Shown here one piece after another: positions 1 through 11,378 of a stretch of 64,000 nt of DNA (position 1 is the stretch's first letter; the number at the start of each line of letters is the position of its first letter). The notes beneath the pieces were generated by a model, which saw only the letters and a program-made list of their open reading frames with translations, was not told the DNA's origin and made no database searches. The translations under genes were made by a program, and so were the position numbers. Source of the DNA: Podospora pseudocomata (lineage: Eukaryota; Ascomycota; Sordariomycetes; Sordariales; Podosporaceae); NCBI RefSeq assembly GCF_035222375.1, contig NW_026946363.1, positions 4,774,001-4,838,000 of the forward strand, written 5' to 3'.

Positions 1-1326
1 CCATCCCAACGAGCAGCATCCCCTGACCGCAAGGCTCTGGCACAGAAAAGCGAAAACACCCCCCGCCGCGCCGCACCACCACCGCCTCCGAAAATGTCAG
101 TGCTTGATGCTGCCACAGCCAACGCCGGTGCTTCTACTACTACACAGGCTAGCAAGAAGAGGCAGGTCATGCTCCGAGTCAACGGCAGGACGTACACCAG
201 AATCGACTGTATAGGCCGTGGCGGTTCGGGTAAGGTGTACCGGGTCTCTGCGGAGAACGGTAAGATGTTTGCCCTCAAGCGTGTCTCTCTTGAAAGTGCC
301 GATGAGAACACGGTGAGAGGATTCAAGGGGGAGATTGACCTGCTCAAAAGGCTGCACGGCGTTGACAGGGTGATTCAACTGATTGATCACGAGTTGAACC
401 TGGAGAAGCAGCTTTTGAGTGTGCTCATGGAGGTGGGCGAGCTCGATTTCAATACTCTGCTGAAATCCCGACAGAGCGCCACGGAGGGGGCGAGGTTGGA
501 TCCGGTTTTCATCAGGTACTACTGGAAGGAGATGCTCGAGTGCGTGCAGGCTGTTCATCTCAAGGATGTAGTGCATTCGGATCTCAAACCGGCCAACTTT
601 GTGCTCGTGCAGGGGAGGCTCAAGCTGATTGACTTTGGGATTGCGAACGCGATCCAGACGGAGATGACGGTCAACGTGCACAGGGAGACGCAGATTGGGA
701 CACCGAACTACATGTCACCCGAGTCGCTGATGGACTCGAACCAGTATGCTTTTACGTCGGCGCACAATGGCAAGTTTTCGATCCCGCCGCCTCTGCAGCA
801 TCACCAAAAGGGGGCTCCGAGGATTATGAAGCTCGGGAAGCCGTCGGATGTTTGGTCACTGGGGTGTATCTTGTATCAGATGGTTTATGGTCTGCCGCCA
901 TTTGGCAAGATTGCGAACCAGATGTCGAGGTGTCAGGCGATTATCAATTGGGCGTATCAGGTTGAGTTTCCCGAGGTCACGGAGGATGGGAGCCGGGTGC
1001 CGCCTTCGCTGATTAGGACGATGAGGAGGTGCTTGAACCGGGAGCAGAAGGAGAGGCCTACTTGTGAGGAGCTGTTGGCGGATACGGACCCGTTTTTGTA
1101 TCCCCAGGAGTTTGACCCTGGTGTTTATGCCATGGCTGAGCAGGGCAAGGTGCTGCCTATTACGGAGGAGTTATTGGGGAGGATTATTCAGAGTGTGGTG
1201 CAAAGGTGTGGGGAAAGAATGCCGACGCCGGAGGAGATCAAGAGTGGGATGCTCACGCAGGGGTATTGGGCTGGGGTGAAAAGGGTGGTTACCGGTGCTA
1301 ATAGCAGTGGTAATTCCTCGAGGTAA
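1..1326 (+). CDS. mps1: Mps1/TTK-type spindle checkpoint kinase, C-terminal part (5' end outside window)
   Basis: Dual-specificity protein kinase of the Mps1/TTK family, which phosphorylates kinetochore proteins in the spindle assembly checkpoint and acts in spindle-pole duplication. The frame is open from base 1 to the TAA at 1324-1326, so the gene probably begins upstream; the first in-window ATG is at 94. Numbered from that ATG, the glycine loop GRGGSGKVY is at 41-49, the catalytic lysine in ALKRV at 62, the catalytic loop HSDLKPANF at 161-169, DFG at 180-182 and the activation-segment end GTPNYMSPE at about 202-210. The HSDLKPANF loop and the following LKLIDFGIAN are typical of Mps1. Fungal Mps1 proteins are much longer than 410 residues, with a disordered N-terminal half, which fits truncation by the window edge. 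No intron is visible in this part. The SIL1 gene converges on it from the right. Confidence 0.9.
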   Translation, partial: PSQRAASPDRKALAQKSENTPRRAAPPPPPKMSVLDAATANAGASTTTQASKKRQVMLRVNGRTYTRIDCIGRGGSGKVYRVSAENGKMFALKRVSLESADENTVRGFKGEIDLLKRLHGVDRVIQLIDHELNLEKQLLSVLMEVGELDFNTLLKSRQSATEGARLDPVFIRYYWKEMLECVQAVHLKDVVHSDLKPANFVLVQGRLKLIDFGIANAIQTEMTVNVHRETQIGTPNYMSPESLMDSNQYAFTSAHNGKFSIPPPLQHHQKGAPRIMKLGKPSDVWSLGCILYQMVYGLPPFGKIANQMSRCQAIINWAYQVEFPEVTEDGSRVPPSLIRTMRRCLNREQKERPTCEELLADTDPFLYPQEFDPGVYAMAEQGKVLPITEELLGRIIQSVVQRCGERMPTPEEIKSGMLTQGYWAGVKRVVTGANSSGNSSR

Positions 1327-2248
1327 CCCCGGGGGAGGGTTTTTGAAAACAAAAGACAGGTTGGAAGGCATGGGAGTGTATTGTTGGATTTTTATGTGTG
1401 TTTGGATAAGGTGTACATATACGCACATGCGCACGAGCGCGCAGGAAACTTGGATGGAGGGTGTCTTTGGACATCAAATCAGGGCAAGAAGAGGAGGATT
1501 ATTGTTCAAGGAGTTGCAAGGGTTGGGTGATGGGAGTTGGGGTTTTCTTTCTGTTGACGAATGTTATGACGACCAAAAAGGATACTTTGATACCTGCTGG
1601 GAGGAAAGGAAGTTTGGGCGTTTAGCTTTTTCTTTGCAGTCTGTCGTTTCTGGAAGGGAGACTTGTTTTTTGGGGGTGTGATACCCCTTGCTTCTGGAAG
1701 AGTAGTGTATTGTTTCAGCTCTTTGCTACCTCTTTTCTTACTTTTTACTATACCACACTCGACACACGCAAGGATACAGCGCTAGGATATTTTTTGCGGG
1801 GGGACGATTGTTGTTTGAGTATTGGGTCGACGGGTCTGTTTGGCTCTGGATAAAAGAGCACATAATACCACTTGAGCAGTATTTCTTTGCTATCAATAAC
1901 TACTTTAACTCTATTACTCTTAACTTTTGGGGCTGGGTGGGCTGTAGAGACTTGAAGATGCTGTGAGTTCGAACTTGCTTCTAAGATGACTGCCTACAGT
2001 CGTGATGCACTTACTGCCAAAGGAGGTTGATTGATCCTTGCTTCATATACATATATTCATACACAGTAACTCTTTTGCTGCTCAAATGGCGTACATGTAC
2101 CATGTGTAGCCAAACACATACTTTTAATCGTCCTCCTGATCCACACATATCATACATAATGAAGCATAAGTTTACATATCCTGCTCTATCAGCATTTCTT
2201 AACCAATTACGCCACCTGGGTATCTGATTTCCTCCTCTATCACAATAT
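1327..2248. other. Convergent intergenic region, mps1 / SIL1
   Basis: This is 3'-flanking DNA of two converging genes. It contains AT-rich runs and poly-pyrimidine stretches suited to 3' ends. No credible coding segment, tRNA or repeat was seen. Confidence 0.6.
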
Positions 2249-3532
2249 CTACAGCTCCTCCTTCCCGCCTTGAGCGGCATTCTTCTTCTTGCCCCCCTTA
2301 TTATTCACCCTCCTCTGCTCGGTCACCTTCTTAAGCAGCTCATGACTCCAATGCTCTTTGTTCTTCTTGTTTCCCTTGACCCACAACCTCGCATGCCAAT
2401 CCCAGCACCTCTCCACAGGCTCTTTGCCTTCTTTATGTCTCCCGTCACAGACAACATCTGTTTGCTGTGTTCCAATGGGCCACTCACCGAGCGAGGCGCC
2501 CATGTCGCCATCAAGGAAGTTATCCAGAACCAAGATGGCTGCTTTCCTGGCCGCTGGCTCAAAGTCCCCATTGTTTTGGTCCTGGAGGTTCATAATTTGA
2601 AGGATCTGCTCCATGCCGTTGTTGGAGAGGAAATGAGACCGGATTTTGGATGATTTCAACAGGCCAGAAATGGAGGAAATGCGAGCTTTGGATACCGCTG
2701 GGTCGGGTTGCCCAGAGGAGGGAATGAGCCGCCAGATCAGGGTGGAAAGCGGCTCGTCTGAGCAAGAAGAGGCAAGGAGTTTTGGCCAGTGAGTTTCGAT
2801 TTCGGAGAGGGCTTTGGGGTTGTTTTGCGTGACTGATGACAAGGTAAGTGCCGCCACTCTGGCGCGAGAGAGAGTCTCGGGTGATGGAGAAGTGGTAAAC
2901 AAGGCGGGGTTGTTGGCTAGGCAGAAGAGGTTGGCGATGGTGTCGTAGTCTTCTGCTATTTTGAGGCCGTAGTAGATGTCATGGGAGACGTCAGAGAGGC
3001 TTTCCAGAGCTGAGTCGATGTCCAGGCCCTTCTTAAGATAGGTCAGAGACTCGAAAAAGGCGGCCGCGTCGTTTCCAGCGTGAGGATTGCTTTTGGGTGG
3101 TTCCTTGATCTTGCCGTCTGGATCGTATTTCGGGGCGTTTTTGGGAAGTTTTCTGGGCCTTTGTGCTGGTTCTGGTTCTGAATCAGGGGTGTCGACGGTA
3201 ACTATGGAGGAGTCTACTGGAAGGCCGACTAGTGATGGGTCAACCTCCTCATCTGGGATGTTGATTTTGGCTTCCTTTTGGCCGGTGTTGATGTCGAGCC
3301 TGACGTGAAGACCTAAAGGAAGATCCTGATCGGGGTGAACGATCTGGAACTCGTGGGTTGGTTGGAATATTTTGGGATAGCATTCAGCTGGATCAGTTGT
3401 GTGGCATATGAGTTCCACCTCCGCAGTTGGCGACGTTGATGGCGGTTCCTCTGATGCTGTTGTGCCTAAAACCATGAGGCCTAGGAGGCTAAGAAGGCTG
3501 ATGGGAAGCATCTTTAACCGGGTTTGAGCCAT
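2249..3532 (-). CDS. SIL1: Sil1-type nucleotide exchange factor for the ER Hsp70 BiP
   Basis: Single-exon gene of 427 residues. Sil1 proteins bind the ATPase domain of BiP/Kar2 in the ER lumen and promote ADP release during translocation and folding. The N-terminus has a hydrophobic signal segment (about residues 8-26) followed by an acidic, proline-rich region. The family-typical start of the mature part, with two cysteines in ICHTTDPAEC, comes next, and an all-helical armadillo-like region fills about residues 150-360. The last four residues are KEEL, a plausible HDEL/KDEL-type ER retention signal preceded by a lysine-rich tail, which independently supports an ER lumen location. A second Met at residue 8 could be the true start; both leave the signal segment intact. 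It is transcribed divergently from the complex I subunit gene. Confidence 0.88.
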   Translation of the reverse strand: MAQTRLKMLPISLLSLLGLMVLGTTASEEPPSTSPTAEVELICHTTDPAECYPKIFQPTHEFQIVHPDQDLPLGLHVRLDINTGQKEAKINIPDEEVDPSLVGLPVDSSIVTVDTPDSEPEPAQRPRKLPKNAPKYDPDGKIKEPPKSNPHAGNDAAAFFESLTYLKKGLDIDSALESLSDVSHDIYYGLKIAEDYDTIANLFCLANNPALFTTSPSPETLSRARVAALTLSSVTQNNPKALSEIETHWPKLLASSCSDEPLSTLIWRLIPSSGQPDPAVSKARISSISGLLKSSKIRSHFLSNNGMEQILQIMNLQDQNNGDFEPAARKAAILVLDNFLDGDMGASLGEWPIGTQQTDVVCDGRHKEGKEPVERCWDWHARLWVKGNKKNKEHWSHELLKKVTEQRRVNNKGGKKKNAAQGGKEEL

Positions 3533-4256
3533 CTTGTTGAGTGTGACGCCCAGGCTGAGGGAAGGGCGCTTTAGTCAGCGGAGCTGGCTGAAGTGATGTA
3601 GATGGTGGTGAGTTGAAGCCGTCAACTGATGAGATGAATCTAAATACTTGAACAGACGCGAACTTGTCCTCTTATTGCAGGTCTCACACCTGCTCAAAGC
3701 CAAATGACTCAATTAGAAGGTAAAAGAAAGGACAGATTGGCTATTGTCTTCAACTTTGCCTCCTTGAAATACCTCCCCAAAAGGGGCAAAGCGAACACAT
3801 TGTAATCGAGGGCTGGGTGTATACTTTACGGGGCAAATGCTGATTGGGTAGGCGCTTGCTGACACACCCCACCGTTGGCCACAGCCTTCAGCCTTGCGGG
3901 AAGACCAACGCCACAAAAGAGAGCTCTGACATCAAAGTCACGTGCAGCTCTCGCAACCTTGGATGCCAAGAGCGGGATGCATGCTTGGTGAACGCAAGGT
4001 CATTGGCAAATTGTCACTCACCAACATCTTTCCAAGCGACTCGATTGTTTGGAAACCCTATAGCTTCGATATTTGAGTTTCCGGGCTCGTCCAACTCCCG
4101 ATTGCGGTTTTGACTCCTTTCCCCGGGAGCAAAGCAAACAAGAGCGGGGCTGCGGAGGACCAAGGTGGGTCTCCTGAGCTCTACGGATCAAGAACCCAGC
4201 TCCACGCGCAAACCGACCGCCCGATCCCACAAGTGACGACGACGACAACCACCACC
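3533..4256. promoter_or_regulatory. Divergent promoter region, SIL1 / complex I 17.8 kDa subunit
   Basis: About 720 bp lie between two divergent start codons. Two inverted CCAAT boxes (ATTGG) stand at 3736-3740 and 3843-3847, the usual kind of binding site for the fungal HAP/CBC complex. No TATA box is obvious. The last 60 bases before the plus-strand ATG are ACGACGACAACCACC-like leader sequence. Confidence 0.45.
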
Positions 4257-5221
4257 ATGTCGGCTATCAGACAGAGAGCGGCCCTGCTCGCCCGGCAAGC
4301 CCGGCCGCAGGCTGTTCGCAACACCAGACGCTATGGCTCGAGCCACGGTCACGACCACCACCACGAGCACACGGTCGAGGAGAAGCTTGGAGTACGTTTA
4401 CCCATGGCCAGTTCGGTCATGATGTCGCTTGGGACCATCAGAAAGTGGAGGACATGTGTTACGAGCCGGCGCTGACTTGCTGGAATAGACTGGCTTCTAT
4501 CTCTCGGCCGCTACCCTCGCTGGTACCTGGGTTGTTTACAAGGCCTCTCGCCCCGGCACAGACGGCGAGCTGTCGACATTCAGCAGGTGGTTGAAGGAAT
4601 GGGCGGACCTCCACCAGACTTGGGAGACACGAAACGATCTGCTCGCTGCTGCTGTCGAGCAAGCCGCCGCAGACAGACATCTCCTTCTCAACGCCCCGCG
4701 CAACAGAACCCACGATTTGAGATTTCCCGAGTACGTTTTGGACTTTCCTATCCCTACAGTATGAAGAGGTCTTGAGAGCAGCGTTCTGCTTTGCTGGAGC
4801 ACCGTTGCATATTTCGAGGACAGTTACTCGCGCAATTGGCGTCTGAACTGGATATTGCAAGGAGACCCTCTTGGGCAGCTCCTGTCTTGGCAAGGAGGCC
4901 TCAACTGGGTCTAATTGCTGGTTGTCCAAACCCTCAACTGAGGCTTCTCGTGGCTCAACCAGGCCGAGATAGCCGGGCGGGCAGTCCTTCTCCCAATGCC
5001 TGAGCTCATGAGACAGGCGCTATGCTCTCAAGCCCTTAGACTGCTATTGGTGCACTGCATGCATACTGACACGTGACAGGGTCTTCAACACCGGTTCCCC
5101 CTTTAACGTTCCGGCTGGACACTACGTGAACATTGACAAGGTGGTTGCCCATTACCAGCAGCAGCATCTCAAGGAGGAGGAGCGCAAGGCCAAGAAGCTT
5201 GCGGCGGCCGCCCAGCAGTAG
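4257..5221 (+). CDS. NADH:ubiquinone oxidoreductase 17.8 kDa-type accessory subunit, mitochondrial
   Basis: Accessory, single-membrane-span subunit of respiratory complex I in the inner mitochondrial membrane, recognised by resemblance to the Neurospora 17.8 kDa subunit. Inferred exons are 4257-4391, 4489-4730 and 5080-5221, giving 172 residues; both introns start GTACGT and end TAG or CAG and all phases agree. The N-terminus is Arg/Ala-rich without acidic residues (MSAIRQRAALLARQARP), a classic mitochondrial presequence, followed by a His cluster. A hydrophobic segment beginning FYLSAATLAGTWVVY is the likely membrane span. The Lys/Glu-rich C-terminus is probably in the intermembrane space or peripheral arm contact region. 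The second intron (349 nt) is unusually long for this window and could hide a small exon. The subunit name is from memory, so another small complex I subunit of the same kind is possible. Confidence 0.75.
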
Positions 5222-5631
5222 CTACTTCGTTTGAAGAAGGTCCTACATCGTTATTTCCTCGCGCGTCCATCATACCAAGATACATTACCCACTTTGGGAT
5301 GTTGTGGCACATGTACATAGGTAGAATCCGAGCGGCATTGGTCAACCACAACACAACGTCGCTTCCTTAACCTTTTCTCGATACACCACCGTGTTCCTTC
5401 TTCCTTCTGCCACTCCGTTGCTTCTTCACTTGCACAAGCGCTCCTTCTTTTGACAGAGTCGTGTACCATCATCTCTCTCACGGGCCGTTGGGGTTTTCTG
5501 TTTCGCTGCCTACGCGCGAAGCTCAAGCACATGCACACATTACCGATAACATTTTCCACTCAGCCATTGGAACTGGCACCCTTTTTGGACGACAACTTTC
5601 TTAGCTGACATTACTTTTGTACCCTATCACC

Positions 5632-7027
5632 ATGGGGTCGGTTGCCACCAACGCAAGGGGCTCAATTGATGCCCGCAAATCAGCCAAAGCACGTCGTTTG
5701 TTCTTTCCCTCGCTCTATCTGCCCGCCCCCCCCCCCCTCCCCCCCTTGAAACACCCCAGTTCACAAGACAACCGCCAATGCCAAGAACACAGTAGTGAAT
5801 CCATTTTTTGGCCTTGCTAACACGCTTGCTATGGCTCCATAGATCACAAAAGCTCAAGAGTCTCGTCCACCCAGTGACGCACCCGCAATTTACGTCGACT
5901 TGATTGACCCGGACATTGGCTATGGCGTCTTCGCTGCCCGTGACTTCAGCAAGGGGGATTTCATCTTCCACGAGGCCCCTTTGATTGACCCAACAGACTT
6001 CTGCGAGCTACGTGAGTTCAACGATGAGCACCATGGACCAGGGCAGATGCTAGATCTTGTCACTGCGTTGTCGTTGGCTGACGCCTCCCAAATGCGGTTT
6101 GCCTTCCCTAAGCTGGCCGCGGAGCTTGGCAAGACATTGCCTACCTCCCAGGAACTCACAGGTGCCGATTTGAATCCACTTTTGGGGACAAGACTTGTAC
6201 ATGGGCAACTGGCTTGGCCTCCAAATGAGTTGTGGGAGAAGTATGACAAGTATATCAAGCGCATCAGGGAGGGAGTTGTGGCTCGAGGCGGTGGCTCCAA
6301 GGCATCTGTCGAGGACAGAGTGAAGATCGCAGCCGACTTTTTCAGGAGTCATGCCTTCCAGGCCGAGATAGAGGGAAACCAGAACCCACATCCCGCGACG
6401 ACGCGGCCTGCCACTATATACCTCCTGGCAAGTTTGGTCAACCATTGCTGTCAACCCCCCGGGGCCAGACGGGTACTCAAGAGGAGGACAGCAGCTGAGG
6501 ATTCGCCCGTTGTTGCCCGAGAAACCCCAGAGCTCCGCCTCGCAAACTTCCTCGCAATTTTGAAGAAGGAGAGTGAAAATGCAGACAACACGGCCAGCAG
6601 CAGCAAAAGTCCCAGCACCGGTGGCAAGGCGGGTACCAGTGACAACAATACTGCCATCGGCAGCGGTAGCAAAAACAATGCCGACGATCCAGACGCCATT
6701 ACCCCAGCCCCCAAGACGGCACAAGAGTCCACTGGCACCAAGGACTTCAGCGAACACTCTGACCCTGACGACGGCGAGGAAGAAGAAGACAATGCGTCGG
6801 GTTCGAATTCCCTCAACCAACGGCAGCGAGGACCCAACTGCGAGTGGCGCATTGGCCCAGGGCAGCTCGCAAAGTTTGTACTACCGCATCACATTGCTGT
6901 GAAGGCTACGAGGGATATCAAGGCTGGGGAGGAGCTCACGTGGGACTATGGAAAGAAGAAGCAAGGGTTTTCTTGTCGTTGTGCGACGTGCCGTGCCGGG
7001 ACGGGCAGGTCTTGCTGTTATTTGTGA
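5632..7027 (+). CDS. SET-domain protein (putative lysine methyltransferase) with internal acidic insertion
   Basis: SET-domain protein, predicted to transfer methyl groups from S-adenosylmethionine to protein lysine. The main exon runs to the TGA at 7027. It opens with the first SET strand block (GYGVFAARDFSKGDFIFHEA), and no ATG precedes that block in frame after the TAG at 5840-5842, so an upstream exon is required. My best model joins 5632-5695 to 5853-7027 (412 residues); the donor (GTTTGT) and acceptor (CAAAAG) are only fair, and a C-rich tract lies in this intron. Later motifs are NHCC at 6443-6454 (canonical NHSC), GEELTWDYG and a post-SET-like CRCATC near the C-terminus. About 118 residues rich in Ser, Asn, Asp and Glu separate NHCC..PGA from NCEWRI, which are adjacent in ordinary SET domains. 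Substrate unknown. Confidence 0.75.
6473..6826 (+). other. In-frame, stop-free insertion in SET domain; possible retained intron (exitron)
   Basis: A 354-nt segment begins GTACTC at a codon boundary and ends CGGCAG at a codon boundary. Its length is a multiple of three and it has no stop. Its removal would bring PGARR next to RGPNCEWRI, restoring ordinary SET spacing. Its composition (SSSKS, KNNADD, GEEEED) is that of a disordered coding insertion, so permanent coding is equally likely. Confidence 0.4.
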
Positions 7028-8190
7028 ATAGCAAATGGCAAAAAATTTGGTCGTTGGGTCAGAGGGGTGTGCTTTTGGTGGAAGATGAGGAATGCGGATC
7101 AGACGCATTTCAACCTGTGAGGTAGTCTACGGCGTGAAGAAGACTGGAATCAGGGTTAATCTGGTATTGTTCAAAATAGCGGATTTGTTGAGGTTGTGGT
7201 TCAGAGTTCCATGGCGGGGTTAGATAGAGGCACCAGGTTCTGGAGAGGATAATGCAAAGCGTTTGATATTGGTTGTTGGCTCTGGAAGAGTTGGAAGGGA
7301 TATAATATGTTGACAGCACTGAATATCAGCGATTTCACACTCGTGAATTGTTCTGGACGGGTCGTGGCCAGTTTCAGGGGCGATGGCTGTTTCTGATTGC
7401 GGGGGAGCTATCTACCATGTTGTGGACGACAACTATTTGCTGGTATTAACCTTGAAGAAGACAAGATCCACGGGAAGTGGATGTGGTTAGACTAGATCTT
7501 TTGGAAGAGAGTTGATCATTGATGCTTTGATATGATTGAAAGCTTGCTATCAAATTCCATCATTCCAAAGGGAGGGGAATTCACCGTCTCTCCTGAAGGT
7601 CAATCTTGGATAATGATTCGGCGTGTTTGTACACAGGGCACAAGTCATGTACCTCGAGAGATAGCCAAGAGGGCAGTCAAAATGGTGTAAATCAGAGGAG
7701 CTAGCAGAACCATCCCCTATCTTCTGGGCCCTTTGACAACAAGAATAGCAGTCTAGATGACTTAAGACGACGGGGAAGACGTTCGTTGCGCTCGTGTTAG
7801 CACAACGCATCAAGAAGGCAAACAGAGCCGGGATACAATACACACAAATGCTGGCATCAAGAATTGCTCGAATCAGGAATGTGTTATTGGTCTAATGTCA
7901 GACTGATAACTACGGCCTAGACGTCTGTCCCTTTTTTGTTGGCATGAATCATCATGAAGAGGTCCCTCCAGGAGCTCTCTGTTCATCACTTCAGAGTGCA
8001 CCATCAAGCGTTGTGCGTTTGTTGTTGTCGGAACCAGCACTCGAATTGCTCTTTTGTGTACTATCTTTTCCCTAAAACCAAGATAGCCCAGGCACCGCAC
8101 GCATAGCGCATCATGCCCGTGAGCAGACCGTTGTCCCGTTTCGCCGAACCCATGAGAGACTGAATGCAAGAACCACCAATATCCCAGCCC
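7028..8190. other. Convergent intergenic region, SET gene / RPS15
   Basis: Low-complexity-free, moderately AT-rich sequence between two converging genes. Small open frames on the minus strand (for example 7550-7843) show no family resemblance. I see no RNA gene or repeat. Confidence 0.5.
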
Positions 8191-9025
<835 letters not shown>

Positions 9026-9580
9026 GTTGTCGGTTGTCGAGTGATCACGATCTCGCTCGGTTCGATAGTGCTGGTATCGAAGAGCGAAATTCAGACAGTC
9101 GCGATTCTGGAGGTGGATTTGACTTGGGTGAGCGCAGTAGGCCTTGGTGAGTGGTCAGCGCTGGTTCTTTCGGACCCACTCACAAAATTCGTAGGGCTCA
9201 GTGCCCTCACAAGCCCCGCGTTCGGTTGGTCGGTGGCTGCGCTGCTCTTGTGGCTCGTGCTGTGGCTGATGGGGCCTCAATTATTCCCACCCCCACCTGC
9301 AGCACTTCCACTCAGTTCACTGCCAAACGCGTTCGTCGCGACTCTCACAGTATCCGTACGTCATATTAGTTTTTGAAATTCCCTTCCAAGTGGTCATGCT
9401 TTCGACATTTATTTTCTCCAACTCTCTTTCAAAACCTCACAGCAATTTCACGACCATGAGCTTGCTTCTTTCAAAGACCATGATTTTCTCTCGAATTAGA
9501 GCTCTTACACCAAGTTTGAGTTGATAGGATTGTATTTTGCAACTTTCTCACCAACAGCCTAGCTTCGACCAAGCCGCTCT
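9026..9580 (-). promoter_or_regulatory. Upstream region of RPS15 and 3' flank of galactanase gene
   Basis: This holds the promoter and leader of the minus-strand ribosomal protein gene and, at its right end, the 3' flank of the galactanase gene on the same strand. No TATA box was recognised. Nothing else is supported. Confidence 0.4.
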
Positions 9581-10711
9581 CTAGATGCGCTGGAAAACAG
9601 AAATACTAGAGCGCGCCCTTCCACCCCACGCAAACATGGTGTTCTCTGGACAAGACGATCCCAAGGCGGCATTGTTCAACCAAGCTGGCTCCCAGTAGAA
9701 CAATCCATTACCCCGATTGACGGACCGAACAACGTCTGCCACCTTTGTCACATACTGCACCTGCCCAGCCTCGGAAAACGGAATGCTTCGGACATCGGCC
9801 GGGAACTGATATCTTGGATTCGGGCACTGAACAGGCCAGTTGGTCTCGACGACCTGAATCTCCTTGCCCCAAGTGTTGGCCATGTTGGTCAAACTGGTCT
9901 TGAGCGCGCTGAGTGAAGCCGCCTCGGAGTAGAATGGGTAAAAAGACACTCCCATGATGTCGTAGTCCGACGCCTCAAAAGTTCCTTGTCTGAGGACGTT
10001 TGTGTACCAGTTGTTTTGAGTATTCCAGTTCCTGTGTTAACCTTCATTAGCACATGTTTTCCCGTTCTAAAGCGAACAAAGAAAATCCTGGATCAAGGGT
10101 TCTTACCATCCATTGTCGAGATGGATCATGATCTTTGGCTTGGGGCTAAGCCTCGAGTCTTTGATACCCCAGGCGGCGCTACGCAGCAGGCGTGCGATGT
10201 TCCCCCAGTTGTTGGTTCTTCCTGTCGGCCACAGCAAGCCAGGTGTGATCTCATTGCCGATGGAGATGATGGTTGGCTGAATGCCGGCATCTTGGAATCT
10301 GTTGCAAGATTCCAGGGTGTAGTTGTACAGCTTCCAGGAAAGATTGTCGATGTCGGTCGGCCATCCGGAGGGGATACCCTGCTTGCCCGGGTCGGCCCAA
10401 GTGTCGCTGTAATGGAAGTCGATGTACACACCGAGCCCGACAGCTTTCGCCCTTCTCGCAAGCTGGATGTTGTAATCCATGTTGTACTCGCCGTTGCTGG
10501 GGTTGACCCAGACACGCTGCCGAACAGTATTCACGCCATTCTCAATCAGGATTCTTTCGAGGGGCTTGGTGTTGCCGTTGACATCCTTGAACGACATGCC
10601 GGCCCGCTCCTCAATGAGAAGAGAAGACCAGTCCACACCTTTGTAGGTGATGGCGGCGTTCACAGCTGGAAGCCCAGCCAAAAGCAAAGTTGACAACGAT
10701 GGGAGAAGCAT
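9581..10711 (-). CDS. Secreted arabinogalactan endo-beta-1,4-galactanase, GH53
   Basis: Extracellular enzyme cutting beta-1,4-galactan side chains of type I arabinogalactan in pectin. Minus-strand exons are 10107-10711 and 9581-10031, joined in phase 2 within a Trp codon, giving 351 residues, the usual length for fungal GH53. Residues 1-19 are a hydrophobic signal peptide ending before AAITYKGVDWS. The acid/base glutamate lies in IGNEIT (residue 154) and the nucleophile in VVETNWP (residue 264), both in the expected order for the clan GH-A barrel. VDFHYSDTWADP-like sequence (here YIDFHYSDTWADP) and the WEPAWLNN end are also typical. It stands alone, without other pectin-degrading genes nearby. 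A minus-strand TATAAAA at 10791-10797 lies about 80 nt upstream, and possible CreA sites occur at 11054-11059 and 11087-11092. Confidence 0.95.
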
Positions 10712-11378
10712 TGTGGATAACGGTATGCGAGGAGTTGCTGATCCGATCCAGGTACCTGGGCCTGGTTAACGCCATACGGGCATACCATGGTTTTATATGA
10801 TCGACCAGGACACACCCACCCGGCCTAGGCATCAAAGCGATCTCTCGTGATTGCTGGAAACCAGGTCCACATCCCGGATTTGTTACTCTAGAAGCCGTAA
10901 GCCAACGTTTTTGGCGGCATCGGAAGCCTTGGCAGACATGATTTGCAAGCTTACGTCTTTGAAAGTGCGGAGGAGTGTGTGAGTTGCCTTTTCGGTTCAG
11001 CCTGGGTATCATGCCTACACAAAAAGGGCCGCCTGTGAAGCGAGTATGACAGACCCCGCCAATCAATCTACATCAGACGGGTACTCCCCCACACTGGCAG
11101 TTTTTCTTGGATGGGAAACAAGAGCCGTTTTGGAAACTAACAGTAGCTGGCTTTCCAGCAGTAATTAAGCAAAACTACGGCTGCCCATCAAATGAAAGCC
11201 GGAGAATGGCGCGCTTGAATCTGGGGTTGAGTCTTGCCACCAATCATGTCTAGGCTTCGGCTCGTGACGTTCCGGGCGTTACGGTCACATTAAGGATTCA
11301 AGGCCTGGTACTTGGCTAGGAAGTGGTTCTTTCTGACGCTATTCCTACACGGAAACTGACAGCACCTATAGCATCATA
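10712..11378 (-). promoter_or_regulatory. Galactanase promoter with TATA box, CCAAT and possible CreA sites
   Basis: A TATAAAA reads on the minus strand at 10791-10797. Further upstream, CCCCGC at 11054-11059 and CCCCAC at 11087-11092 match, on the minus strand, the CreA/Cre1 consensus SYGGRG. A CCAAT box is at 11059-11063, touching the first site. Carbon catabolite repression of the galactanase would fit, but single short sites of this kind are common by chance. Confidence 0.4.

Noticed and set aside
1960-1985. GAGTTCGAACTTG resembling a tRNA B box
   Set aside because: No matching A box, acceptor stem or cloverleaf around it; other TTCGAA occurrences are inside coding exons.
5710-5740. C-rich tract in the SET gene 5' region, considered as a G-quadruplex or coding Pro run
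   Set aside because: It lies in the inferred intron; the Pro-rich reading leads to a stop and cannot join the SET frame.
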